Shown one piece after another: positions 1 to 9,330 of a stretch of 64,000 nucleotides of DNA. Below the pieces are notes generated by a model that was not told the origin of the DNA, made no database searches, and saw only the letters and a program-made list of their open reading frames with translations. Position numbers and translations under genes: made by a program. The DNA is from Plutella xylostella (lineage: Eukaryota > Arthropoda > Insecta > Lepidoptera > Plutellidae), in contig NC_064005.1 in NCBI RefSeq assembly GCF_932276165.1, forward strand, positions 7,316,001-7,380,000, given 5' to 3'. How positions within the stretch are numbered: the first letter of the stretch is position 1; every line of letters begins with the position of its first letter.

Positions 1-205
1 AATATTTTCAGTACCACAATAATGTCATCAGCTTTCCTCACCACGAAGATTCCGAAACAGTGAGGTCCAATGCATCGATCATGAAAAAGTAGTGCTACGA
101 GCTTAGATTAGATATATACGACAAGATGGCTTGTCACATACAAAAAAACAAAGACCGCATTTAGTTTACTGTCAAACCGTTTTAATGAATATGGTTAGGT
201 CTTAT

Positions 206-811
206 TCATAAAAAAACCTTAAAGTAGGTTTACTGAGCTCAACATCTACGGAACACTTTAAGCCTATTTGAGGTTTCATAAAAATCTCTATTCATAATCC
301 TACTAAACCTTCAATAACTATAGTGATGCTAATAGATTTCACAGACCAAACATTTTGACATTTACCCTATTAAGTTGCCGGTCTGACGAAACCATAAACA
401 AAAATAGTGAAAACTTTCATTCATTTATCAATCTCTATTATCTATGTTAGCCACGGCGCGGCACTTAAAAAAGTTTACATTAGCTTAAAGGCGCAGTGGC
501 CAAGCCAAAACCCACAAAAAAATAATTAAATTTTTACGTTACCATGGCAACTTATTTTCAGCAAATATTAACTCACGACAAATGTCAAATCGTCAATAAA
601 GCAGAACAGCTGTTGACCGGCCGCCATGTTTTTGTACAATAGGAGGTTTACGGAAGGTGTATAGTAGGGTCCAGCCAACTTTAGCATATCAAGGTTTTAC
701 GAATCAGTTGGAGAGTTCTTTAGCGCTATTGATCGTTTATGAATAAAGTTTTTTTGACATTTGCTTATAGCAGGCCTATAGGTCTCCCGTAACTTTTTAT
801 GAATAAGACCG
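206..811. repeat. Inverted repeat pair, probable MITE relic
   Basis: GGTCTTATTCATAAAAA at 206-222 is repeated as its exact reverse complement at 795-811. The core CTTATTCATA is also the terminus of the perfect palindromic element at 35658-35804, which suggests a related MITE family. I see no clear target-site duplication, so the ends of the element are uncertain. Confidence 0.5.
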
Positions 812-922
812 CTAATCTAAGGCTACGAGCTTGGTATTTTATTTCACTTTTCACATTCCGTAATCACTGAAATTTTCACCATTACTTTTTTTTTACCATT
901 AGGTATTATAACACTTTCTCAC

Positions 923-1207
923 TTATACCATCGACGTATCGCCTGGTGGACTCTTCTTTGGTCCCCTGGCGTACTCCCGTAGAGCGAACTCGTTGAGCCT
1001 CCGGCCAATCAATCGGTTATGGAATTTTATGTACATACGGTACATAAATATCGCTACAGCCAACGATATCAGGATACACAGCACCAATAAAATAGTTTGT
1101 AGAAAACTGAAATTATACATCAGTTGATCCACACGCGCATTATTACTTCCAGCCGCTGCGTTTTGGGCAATTATAACTTCTTCTTCTTTAGTTTGCTTTC
1201 CACCCAT
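923..1207 (-). CDS. Small predicted myristoylated single-pass membrane protein, 94 aa, unknown
   Basis: I do not recognise this gene with certainty. It opens with MGGKQTKEEE, which fits the N-myristoylation pattern (Gly2, Thr6). A hydrophilic segment follows, then one strongly hydrophobic helix at about residues 37-56 (ILLVLCILISLAVAIFMY), and a basic tail (RRLNEFALREYARG). The start is chosen because it gives the myristoylation motif and has AAAA immediately before the ATG. No intron is needed. It lies antisense in the intron upstream of the first visible amon exon, next to an inverted repeat, so it may be carried by a mobile element. Its composition is protein-like and unlikely to be chance, but codon bias is weaker than in the exons of the three main genes. 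Confidence 0.5.
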   Translation of the reverse strand: MGGKQTKEEEVIIAQNAAAGSNNARVDQLMYNFSFLQTILLVLCILISLAVAIFMYRMYIKFHNRLIGRRLNEFALREYARGPKKSPPGDTSMV

Positions 1208-2232
1208 TTTTGAGATTTTTCTGGACCGTTAATATAATAAAATAGAGGCAATCTGCCTTGCAGTGCTCTGGAATGATCTCGATGTAATACATGATGATTA
1301 ATTTCTCCGTGATTCGATTGCCATATACGAAATCTGGAATGCGGCCGATTAGTCACAGCAGCGCCGGGCGCACGCAGCCTTTTTTGGTCACAATTATGCA
1401 GCCGAACAATACTTTGCACTCATTTAAATTATTTATAATTTCAACAGTTCTGGAAAATTCCTAATTAAAGTTCACACATCTTAACTTTTCAAACAGTTCG
1501 TCAATTTCGCCTACATTTTATCTTCACGCGCGCTGGCAAGGTCGCCATGTAATGTACGGAATGCGGGAGTTGAGTGAAACACACGAGTGACGTTTATAGA
1601 CTGACTATATTCATATGAGTACACACGTTAATAAGGGATAACATACATTAATACGTAAGTATATGTAGGTATACATAGGTTATAGCTACAGGGGCACTAC
1701 AGAATAGTCAGTGTACAAGAAACCATGAAACAATTAAGGGCTACATCCCTGAACCACCTGTCGCTCGCTACCCAGTTCAAGAGCAGTGCCGTAGTAACTC
1801 CACCCTTGGCCTCTAGATCGATATCTTGCATATGAGAAATGTAATGCCATGGGCCATGGCTGTAACAAGCCACTGACTGTTGGTCATGGACTTTATGCAA
1901 GGTTGATAAACACTGGATGCCACACTTGATTGAAGATCACAAATATTGACACGCATTGCCCCTGAACAAATCGTCTTATTGGTGGAGTTATAAAACTACG
2001 TTAGTAGTTCATCTTTTTGCACAACTTCCTCATCTCTTCAAAATTGTCTCTCTTAGCTCGTAAGGTTGCATACACATCGCTTTTAGCGATAAGACCGCTC
2101 TTATGGTATTTTGATGTAGTTTTTTTAAGTCTTAATGTTATCTTAAGTGTTTAATGTACAATAGTAAAGTAATACTACTACTACTTACTAATACGGTTAA
2201 TCCCTTGACTCACGCCTACCCTAAAATTCCAG

Positions 2233-2433
2233 CGCAATAAACGACGGCCAAAACGCGCACTACGACGAGTCCTGTTCCTCCACCCTGGCCAGCACCTTCA
2301 GCAACGGCGCTCGCGACCCCAGCACCGGCGTGGCCACCACCGACCTGTACGGCAAGTGCACCGCCACCCACTCCGGCACCTCCGCCGCCGCGCCCGAGGC
2401 TGCGGGCGTGTTCGCGCTGGCACTGCATGCCAA
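2233..2433 (+). CDS. amon: amon exon with catalytic serine
   Basis: Acceptor AG at 2231-2232, donor GTGAGT at 2434. The reading begins with the last base of a split codon, then AINDGQNAHYDESCSS, and ends with AA of a split Asn codon. It carries the HSGTSAAAPE serine motif. GC content is far above the flanking intron. Confidence 0.93.
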
Positions 2434-5400
2434 GTGAGTTTGAAGATCGAAGTTAATTGTAAAGGATTTCATAAACCATATATCGAACTGAACTGAAAAT
2501 TGTACTATTGGTACTGCCTTTAAAGTAACCATATTGCAATGAATCTAAAAAAAATACAAAATTCAGACATTAGATAAGTAAATAAATTCTGATGTTTTTT
2601 TGCCTATGTTCATTTATGTTTTTAAATTTCAGTCCGAGTCTGACATGGAGGGATATCCAGCATTTGACCGTGTTGACTTCTAAGAGGAATTCTCTGTACG
2701 ATGCTAAGGTATGCCTGTGTTTCATAATAATATCCGACGAATAATAATAATGACGACCGAATGGCGTAGTGGTTAGTGACCCTGACTACTGAGCCGAAGG
2801 TCCCGGGTTCGATTCCCGGCTGGGGCAGATATTTGTTTAAAGATATACAGATATTTGTATTCGGGTCTTGGGTGTTGATATTTATATTTAGTATCTATCT
2901 ATCTATGTATTTGTGTAGATACGAGTATATCAGCTGTCCGACACCCATAACATAGGTTCTGCCTAGCTTGGGGTCGGATGGCCGTGTGTGACATGTCCCC
3001 ACATATTTATTTATTTTAATATTATTTTGTAATTAGGAACTTAGTTAATGAAGAGCAGTTAGTCCCAGAAAGAAAGAAGAAAGCAGAAAGTTGATCAATA
3101 CATCGTGTAAGTACTAGGTATGCCTTTGTTTAGTCATACCCCGGTCACTCGCTATCAAATATCAGTAGGTACCTATGTACGTGCATAATACAAACACGTT
3201 CCTACGCACAGAATAAATAAGCTCGTGTAGGAGAATGCGTACTTGCCATGTCTATGTATGTGACTGATTTCAGACATGCTACTGTGTGTGACGTAGTTGC
3301 GCTAGGGTGGGCGGCACTTTAGCGGAATAGGTACAGGGAGTGACCTAACTGCACGTTAGTACTCTATATTTTACACTTCGGCTAAGTTCTCAGATAAAAT
3401 TTCACCTAGTGGGTAATATAGTACCGAAGTACTCGAATAGGCAAGCGTAGGGATCCCTTCGGCCCGTTCACACTTTAAACAACTAGCCGGTAGCGGCTGC
3501 ATGAGAAAAAGCAAGGTCAGAGTGTATTTATGATTACCGGCTGAATCTGATGGGTAAGCGCCCATTGACAGTATCGGCAGGCATCATAAATTTATTACAT
3601 AAATAACATGCTTAATACATTAACATCATGGAAATAAAGTAGAGTTTTCTATGATAAAATTAACGTAGTAACAAAAATATCAGAATCTTGTAAATTTCTA
3701 AGCTAATGTCTATAATGCTATTTATCATCTAAAATCCTGATGCCTCCTAATGCCGTCAACGGGCACCGGCCCTTAGGGTAGCTATCTTAAGAAATGCACC
3801 ACAAAATCAATAATTTCCTCCCCCAGGGCCGCTTCCACTGGACGATGAACGGCGTGGGGCTGGAGTTCAACCACCTGTTCGGGTTCGGCGTGCTGGACGT
3901 GGGCGCCATGACGGCGCTGGCCGCCAGCTGGAAGTCCGTCCCCCCGCGGTACCACTGCGAGGCGGGCGCGGTCAACACGCACACGTGAGTTGGACGAGTA
4001 TTTAGACATTTAAGTGTGATACATATTACTGTGACGTTAATTGAACCACCTGCTCGGGTATGGCGTGCTGGATGCCGCTACGAGGCGGGTGCGGTCAACA
4101 CGCATGCGTGAGTTGGAGGGCTTAGGGAGTACAGAGCTAAGTGATACAGCTGTCAAGCATAGTTAAAGTAATATCACTGTCGCGTACGGCAGTGGTACGG
4201 AGATGGTATGACATAATACGTGATAAAGTGCATAAATTATGACTCCAACTGCAACATCTGCATAGTAAATGCGAAAAGGTAAGGGTATTATTAAGTAAGG
4301 CCTAAAGATAAACAAAAATAAGGCACTCATTTTAAGGGATATCTGCATTCTTTCATCAAACGGTGCACGGAGACTATATATTATGTTCTTACTACGTACG
4401 CCTTTGGTAGCAGAGCCTTTGGTCTTACGTGTAAAAGTTATACCACTCTCTTGACCAAACATTGTTTCACATCAGGTTTCAATCCAGCTATTTTCCCTTT
4501 ATCAGCACTCAGTAACCCTATTTTCCCTACCCACAGCGAGATCCCGCCAGAAGGCAGCATCAAGCTATCCATCTCGACGGCGGCGTGCGCGGGCGCGGGC
4601 TCGGAGGTGCGCTACCTGGAGCACGTGCAGGCCGTGGTCAGCGCCAACTGCTCGCGCCGCGGCGACCTCGAGCTCTTCCTCACCAGCCCCATGGGCACCA
4701 GGTCAGTGTTGCACTGTAGAAGGATGTTTGTAGAGGAGACAAAGGCTCTTGACAAGCCACTAGATTCAGTCGATGGTGGGTGTCGCACTATTGTAGGATA
4801 TGTGGAAAGGAGATAAAGGCACTTTAAGGTCCTAAGGTATCTATATAGGTATGGCTCTTGGAAAACCACTATTTAAGATTTAGTCTATGCTGGCACCAAC
4901 TTCTTGCATCCTGGTCTTCTTTCATCCAGATTAGCCGATCGAAGTATGCACAGCTTTTGTAATGGATCCTGGTCGATGCTGGCGCCAACTGCTTTCATCG
5001 TGGTCTTCTTTCAGTTAGCCCCATAGGATCGAAGTATACACAGTGTTTGGGTTTAGCAATCCTGTTTCTGGGCTACGAATGGATCTAGATTAGGTTCTGG
5101 TATGAAGGCAGCATAAAGCTGTGCATCTCGACGGCGGCGTGCGGGGCGCGGGCTCGGAGGTGCGCTACCTGGAGCACGTGCAGGCCGTGGTCAGCGCCAA
5201 CTGCTCGCACCGCGGCGACCTCGAGCTCTTCCTCACCAGCCCCATGGGCACCAGGTCTGTGTCGCTCTGTAGGATAGTGGGAAAGGAGACAAAGGCGAAT
5301 ATCTGTAACGGTTCCAAGGGATTTTTCTACGTATTCAGCGCATGGATGGCAACTAGATTTATGAGGTCGTGGATCGCATCCACTACTCGAATCCTGGTTT

Positions 5401-6383
5401 ACTTTTACATAGATTAGCCACATGGAATACAGGCATACGTGGCCTTGACTGGTCAGTTTCTTTATTGCCGCAGCAAAGGTAAAACTTTCTCTGTTTCTGG
5501 GGTGAGGATGGATCCCGATTTGATTCTGGTGTGAAGGCAGCATCAAACCCTCAGTCGGGTTTTATCGAATACTTCTGCATCAGACCCATCACTAGTGCTA
5601 ATATTTTGGTGGTGATGTTTTTAAGATTACTTGGAACCTATATTAGTATAATACATTCTGCACAAAACTAATTATACCGCCTCCTCTCCACAGGTCAATG
5701 ATCCTGAGCCGGCGCGCGAACGATGACGACTCCCGGGACGGCTTCACCAAGTGGCCCTTCATGACCACGCACACTTGGGGCGAGTACCCGCAGGGCGTCT
5801 GGACCCTCGAGGTGAGCGCCACTACTTGGACATAACGACAATACAGACATGATGATGTCTGTATTTAACATCATCTGACATCATCATGTCAATCAGCTTA
5901 AAACATCCGTGGATAGGCATACACCTCTCCCAACTATAGCAACAATTTTGTTACTATCCTTCTTCGTCCAAACGCTACTGGCTGGCAGCCAAAGGTTATC
6001 GAACAAGCGTATTGTAAAGATTGACTTGCTTTATTTATCTACACCTACACAGGTGTAGATTAAATTAGCTCAGAAACGACACAACTGATTTCGAAATAGG
6101 CTTTTACCCCAGAGTACTCTTGCCTACTGTTTACCCTAAAATACCCTTAGGAAACCCCTTTCAAAAGCTTTCACAAACCACCAAACTAAAACCCCGCTTA
6201 CACCCCCAGGCAAGTTTCAATAGCGGCGGCAGCGCGACCCCGGCCTCTGGTTGGCTGCGCGGCTGGTCTCTAGTCCTGCACGGCACTAGGGCGCCGCCCT
6301 ACGCCCAGCTCCAGCCCCAGGACCCGCACTCCAAGCTCGCAGTCGTCAAGAAGGCTCATGAAGACAACGCGACCATTAAGTAA
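2233..6383 (+). CDS. amon: Proprotein convertase 2 (amontillado), C-terminal part, six exons, 5' end outside window
   Basis: This is the C-terminal ~296 residues of the subtilisin/kexin-type convertase PC2, which cleaves prohormones and proneuropeptides at dibasic sites in secretory granules. Exons are 2233-2433, 2633-2708, 3827-3984, 4537-4701, 5694-5811 and 6210-6383; all junctions are GT/AG and phases agree through to the TAA. The first exon carries HSGTSAAAPEAAGVFALAL, the catalytic-serine block (Ser codon 2381-2383). The rest is the end of the catalytic domain (LTWRDIQHLTVLTSKRNS), then the P domain with RRGDLELFLTSPMGT and WPFMTTHTWGE, ending in a short hydrophilic tail. A full PC2 is about 640 residues, so signal peptide, prodomain, catalytic Asp and His and oxyanion residue lie left of the window. 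I call PC2 rather than furin or PC1/3 because the DESCSSTLASTFSNG and VRYLEHVQAVV segments match PC2 as I remember it. Partial exon copies lie in two introns (separate entries). Confidence 0.95.
2633..2708 (+). CDS. amon: amon exon, end of catalytic domain
   Basis: Acceptor TTTCAG ending at 2632, donor GTATGC at 2709. Translates to PSLTWRDIQHLTVLTSKR and onward; the split Asn codon from the previous exon is completed by the first base. This stretch is nearly invariant in PC2 proteins. Confidence 0.93.
2750..3016 (+). mobile_element. tRNA-derived SINE
   Basis: Pol III box A-like TGGCGTAGTGG at 2762-2772 and box B GGTTCGATTCC at 2806-2816 have tRNA-like spacing. A unique body follows, then a short (TATTTATTT)-type tail. 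The same family is present antisense at 40958-41215, sharing the GGTCGGATGGCC and CAGCTGTCCGA blocks. Lies in the amon intron. Confidence 0.75.
3541..3780. repeat. MITE with imperfect terminal inverted repeats
   Basis: The left end contains TATCGGCAGGCATCA and the right end TGATGCCTCCTAATGCCG, followed by GGGCACCGGCCCTTAGGG. The element is homologous over its length to the one at 20694-20941 (shared CATTAACATCATGGAAATAAAG block). Intron of amon. Confidence 0.6.
3827..3984 (+). CDS. amon: amon exon, catalytic domain to P-domain junction
   Basis: Acceptor CCCCCAG ending at 3826, donor GTGAGT at 3985, phase 0 in and phase 2 out. Encodes GRFHWTMNGVGLEFNHLFGF and then VPPRYHCEAG. A broken copy of part of this exon with its donor follows at 4041-4116. 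Confidence 0.93.
4041..4116 (+). pseudogene. Decayed partial copy of the amon exon at 3827-3984
   Basis: Two blocks of the preceding exon recur: AACCACCTG.TCGGGT and GGCGTGCTGGA, then after a deletion GAGGCGGG.GCGGTCAACACG with the donor GTGAGTTGGA. No acceptor and a large internal deletion, so it cannot be a working exon. Confidence 0.8.
4537..4701 (+). CDS. amon: amon exon, P domain first half
   Basis: Acceptor CCCACAG ending at 4536, donor GTCAGT at 4702. Encodes EIPPEGSIKLSISTAAC, then VRYLEHVQAVVSANCSRRG and LFLTSPMGT. The RGD tripeptide typical of convertase P domains is present. A frameshifted copy lies at 5104-5254. Confidence 0.93.
4880..5060 (+). repeat. Tandem duplication of intron sequence beside the amon exon 4 copy
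   Basis: A block of about 85 bp containing CCTGGTCTTCTTTCA and CGAAGTATGCACAG recurs directly as CGTGGTCTTCTTTCA and CGAAGTATACACAG. It shows that the exon and its flanking intron were duplicated serially. Confidence 0.55.
5104..5300 (+). pseudogene. Frameshifted copy of the amon exon at 4537-4701
   Basis: About 150 bp match the working exon closely, including the donor position, and the following intron is also similar (GGAGACAAAGGC in both). It lacks the first bases and the acceptor, has one base missing in the GC-rich run near 5141-5150, and at least two amino-acid changes. Another short trace of the same block (GAAGGCAGCATCAAA) occurs near 5533-5548. Confidence 0.85.
5694..5811 (+). CDS. 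amon: amon exon, P domain second half
   Basis: Acceptor CCACAG ending at 5693, donor GTGAGC at 5812. The first base completes the Arg codon of MGTR; the exon reads SMILSRRANDDDSRDGFTKW and PFMTTHTWGEYPQGVWTLE. Confidence 0.93.
6210..6383 (+). CDS. amon: amon last exon with stop
   Basis: Acceptor CCCCCAG ending at 6209, stop TAA at 6381-6383. Encodes ASFNSGGSATPASGWLRGWS, then LVLHGTRAPPY and a basic/acidic tail. The WSLVLHGT motif closes the P domain. Confidence 0.93.
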   Translation, partial: ASFNSGGSATPASGWLRGWSLVLHGTRAPPYAQLQPQDPHSKLAVVKKAHEDNATIK

Positions 6384-8260
6384 ACAGATGAAGGATGCTG
6401 ATGAAACGATGGAGTTTGGTTGATTGAGGTTTTAGGGTTGAAGCATTCGGGTTCGGGTTTTTGTTACAGTGGTTGATTTGGTGTAGTGGTTGGATTAATA
6501 CGGGAGGATTTTATGAAAAAGATTTTTAAAATGGGGATAAGGGTAACTAAAAATGGATTGTTATTTGGGGTGGACTTTACATTTACGTTAACCACTTTTT
6601 CAAAAACTGCATAACACGAAATTTTATGCGAAACAAGATCATTTAAATTTGAAATCCTTGTTTGAAAAGCGATAAATTTATCGACTTTCTGGTTTTGAAG
6701 AATATCTAAATGTATACGAGATGAAAATACGTCAGATTTATATAATCACCTATGATGTAAGTATACAATTAAATTCCATCGTTTATCAGTAGAATAAGAT
6801 TGTTAAGTGCATTAAAAACGGTGTTAACAACTTTTAACAAAGTAGGTTTAACCTGTAAGCTAGGCACCGAAAGAGTGACCTCACGGTAAGCAAAGGGCTA
6901 AACACCATCTCCCATGAATGAACAGAACCCTGTCAATAGATGTAGGCACATGGTTGGTTGGACATTACTACATCTCTTGGCATAACTGTTGTTTATGAAT
7001 ATCAACTACAGTTGCATAATATCATAGAGTAACAAGTACCTACAGTAGTATACTCGTTATTCTATGATAATATTTAGCCTAGTTACTAAGTTGTTATTCC
7101 ACCGTTTTTAATAAGGGGCAAAATATAGTACAAGCTGGATGAGAGGAATGTTATAAGGAAATGCTGCGTTCAAAGAACAAAATTTAAAGGGTTTTAGAGT
7201 TGAGGCATTCTGCATTTTGAGAACGTTAAGATAAGTACCTTCCAATATTCTACTTAATTGGCTTAAATTATTTTCGTTACGTATTTTATTTATCCATTTC
7301 TTTTATACAAAAAATATGTATAATTATCGTGTTATTTACTTAATTATTATTTTATATTCAAACGTCACCTTGCACCAAACATTTAAACCAAATTAAATCT
7401 ATTTATTTCTTGCTTATACTGACGGAGCAGGACAGCAATAGATTTAATTTCGTTTAAATATTTAGTGCAAGGCACCTTTAGTTTCTAATTTGAAATATTG
7501 AATTAATTATTTTTAAAAATCTATAAATATTGTTCATCTTTAAAGTACTTGTTAAAAACATATAACATATCAAAATATAGAACTCTCCAGCAGTATCTAA
7601 CAATGATTACCTACATATTTTATACTTTTAATATTAAAAGTTGAGCAAAATTTATGAGAAATGTTTAAATATTTTGCACATTATCTAATCTTAAAGTTTT
7701 TTTTTAGATTTAATTTAGTTTTTTGATATTTTACTTCAAATGGACTGCGTTTATCCCAGCTAAATAAAGTTCATTTGAATTATTCAATTACTTACTATTT
7801 ATCTTTTCATAGCACACACAAATACAAAATAAATAAGTTGGCGTGTGTAATGAAGACCTTTTTTAGATTATATAAAAATATTGTATTAGAAATTCATTAT
7901 TTACATAAGATATAAAAATATTGATATACCTAAGTTATGAATAAAACTTTCGTTCGGGCCCAGTTACAAACCATTTATATACTAAAACAGTCACTCTATT
8001 ATATATTTTCGTAAACAAAAATCTAGTTTACCTATTAAATACATAAAATCCATACTCAGGTGTTTTCATATATCCAAGTAGATACACATAAAATATATTT
8101 ATGTACCTACTAGGCTATTTAAAGAGGTATATAATCAGTCACTGACGGTTACTAGATTTATTAAATCATATACTTAAACAAAAATTTAATATGTAATAAG
8201 AAATATATAGAAAATATAATGTGATTCGATGTTGTATTTGAATAAAATGACGTTTTTGTA
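6384..8260 (+). other. amon 3' UTR and downstream AT-rich DNA
   Basis: No coding signal. Candidate plus-strand polyadenylation signals AATAAA occur at 7763-7768, 7940-7945 and 8241-8246, so the transcript probably ends between 7.79 and 8.27 kb. The opposite-strand sas transcript ends close by. Confidence 0.5.
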
Positions 8261-8344
8261 ATTATCTCTCCTTTCCCTTTTTAAAGTATACAGTAACTGA
8301 AGCAATATCTCTACTTATACAAAAATATTTTAAATAAAACCAAA

Positions 8345-9199
8345 TGTTATAAATTCAATTGTATATTTATTATACAGCAGTTAACAAGTCTGGCATTTGC
8401 TATAAGTACATAGTTTCCTGAATATTTATAAGTACTTTTAGGTAGCTGTACAAGAAGTCTTTTTAAATATCGAAATCTCTACTCGAATCAAATCGTGTTT
8501 AATTTTCATAGCATCATCAAAACAATTGAACAGATTTTATCAATTTACAAATAGGTCAACGCGATTATGTTGTACAGACTTACTTTAATGCTAGGTTTAT
8601 CATTCTAAATTATTAAATTATACATTTTTGTAGACATCTACAGGTTAAATTCACTTTTAAGAGGATTTCGAAATATATACAAATCTAACCTACATTTTAT
8701 ACATAAGTACCTTTATATTGAATTATTCCTTAACACCTTTATAACGCCATAATATTAACATTATATTAACATTATATTGAAATACTTTGAACAAACCTCA
8801 CTCGGCATCATGGCAGTATGTTTCAATCACTAACAATTAAGTACTTACAAGTTAACAAATTAAGCAATAATTAGGTAAATAATAAATATTTTATGACCAC
8901 GGAATAGTTCATAATATTTAAAGTCTTTTTCACTTGTAACGTCCTTTCATCACTGTTTTTCACTCATATATACAAAAAATATATAGGATTACTTTCAACA
9001 GCCCTTGCTGCTTATAATCATGACAGATTATCGAAATCTGAAACTGGTATAGATGTTGCCGCGAAAGTATTGGTATAGGCATCCCGCATATAGTTACAGC
9101 ATATACAGGATCTCCTACAAGCAGGCATCCCGTATAGAGATACAGAGATACAGTATACAGAGGATGAGTATCGAGGTACAGCAGCATATACAGGATGTC
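8345..9199 (-). other. sas 3' UTR
   Basis: AT-rich, no coding signal. A minus-strand AATAAA lies at 8366-8371 and is a candidate polyadenylation signal. A 35-bp piece of the end of the last exon (ACAGGAT.TCCTACAAGCAGGC) is duplicated at 9099-9133 within it. Confidence 0.45.
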
Positions 9200-9220
9200 C
9201 TACAAGCAGGCGTCCCGGCA
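9099..9220 (-). repeat. Tandem duplicate of the end of the sas terminal exon
   Basis: The block GCATATACAGGATCTCC and TACAAGCAGGCATCCCG at 9099-9133 matches 9184-9218 with about two differences. A further fragment, GGCATCCCGCATA, is at 9079-9091. Confidence 0.7.
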
Positions 9221-9322
9221 GTTCCCGTTGGCCCCGGGCACGTCGACGGCGCGCTCGTTGGGCACGTCCACGGCGCGCTCCCGCACCCCGTGCCCGTTCA
9301 GGGGGCCACGGGAACTTAATTG
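9200..9322 (-). CDS. Candidate stop-codon readthrough extension of sas (40 codons)
   Basis: Directly behind and in frame with the UGA, 40 codons stay open to TAG at 9200-9202. The last 35 codons all end in G or C (36 of 40 overall), as in the bona fide sas exons, whereas the DNA beyond the second stop is AT-rich at once. The peptide includes GPLNGHGVRERAVDVPNERA and ends NGNCRDACL. The stop context is UGA followed by C, a context known to be leaky. Inference: a readthrough isoform with a longer cytoplasmic tail. It could otherwise be an alternatively spliced end or a former coding region. Confidence 0.55.
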   Translation of the reverse strand, partial: QLSSRGPLNGHGVRERAVDVPNERAVDVPGANGNCRDACL

Positions 9323-9330
9323 TCAAAGGT
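9323..9330 (-). CDS. sas: sas exon 18, last two codons and UGA stop
   Basis: The acceptor TCTCCAACAG ends at 9331 with a good pyrimidine tract. The carried G plus AC gives Asp, then Leu, then TGA at 9323-9325, so the protein ends QQETMDL. The alternative acceptor AATTAAG a few bases on would add VPVAP and stop, but lacks a pyrimidine tract. The exon is about 8 kb away from exon 17; the large intron is the weakest part of this assignment. Confidence 0.65.

Larger units (their letters stand above)
1..2232. other. Upstream amon intron with a small antisense ORF
   Basis: I find no further PC2 exon here. The stretch contains the 94-codon minus-strand ORF at 923-1207, an inverted repeat pair at 206-222 and 795-811, and around 2060-2110 a fragment resembling the lepidopteran LINE 3' tail (GCGATAAGACCGC). 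Confidence 0.5.

Noticed and set aside
2760..2830. Possible tRNA gene
   Set aside because: It has A and B boxes but no full cloverleaf, and the sequence runs on into a SINE body repeated at 40958-41215.
5121..5417. 98-codon plus-strand frame as a separate gene
   Set aside because: It is the amon P-domain exon copy read through its donor into intron.
9018..9326. 102-codon Arg-rich minus-strand frame and 88-codon plus-strand frame
   Set aside because: Both are out-of-frame shadows of the GC3-rich sas extension; the Arg-rich composition comes from shifting a GC-rich coding frame.
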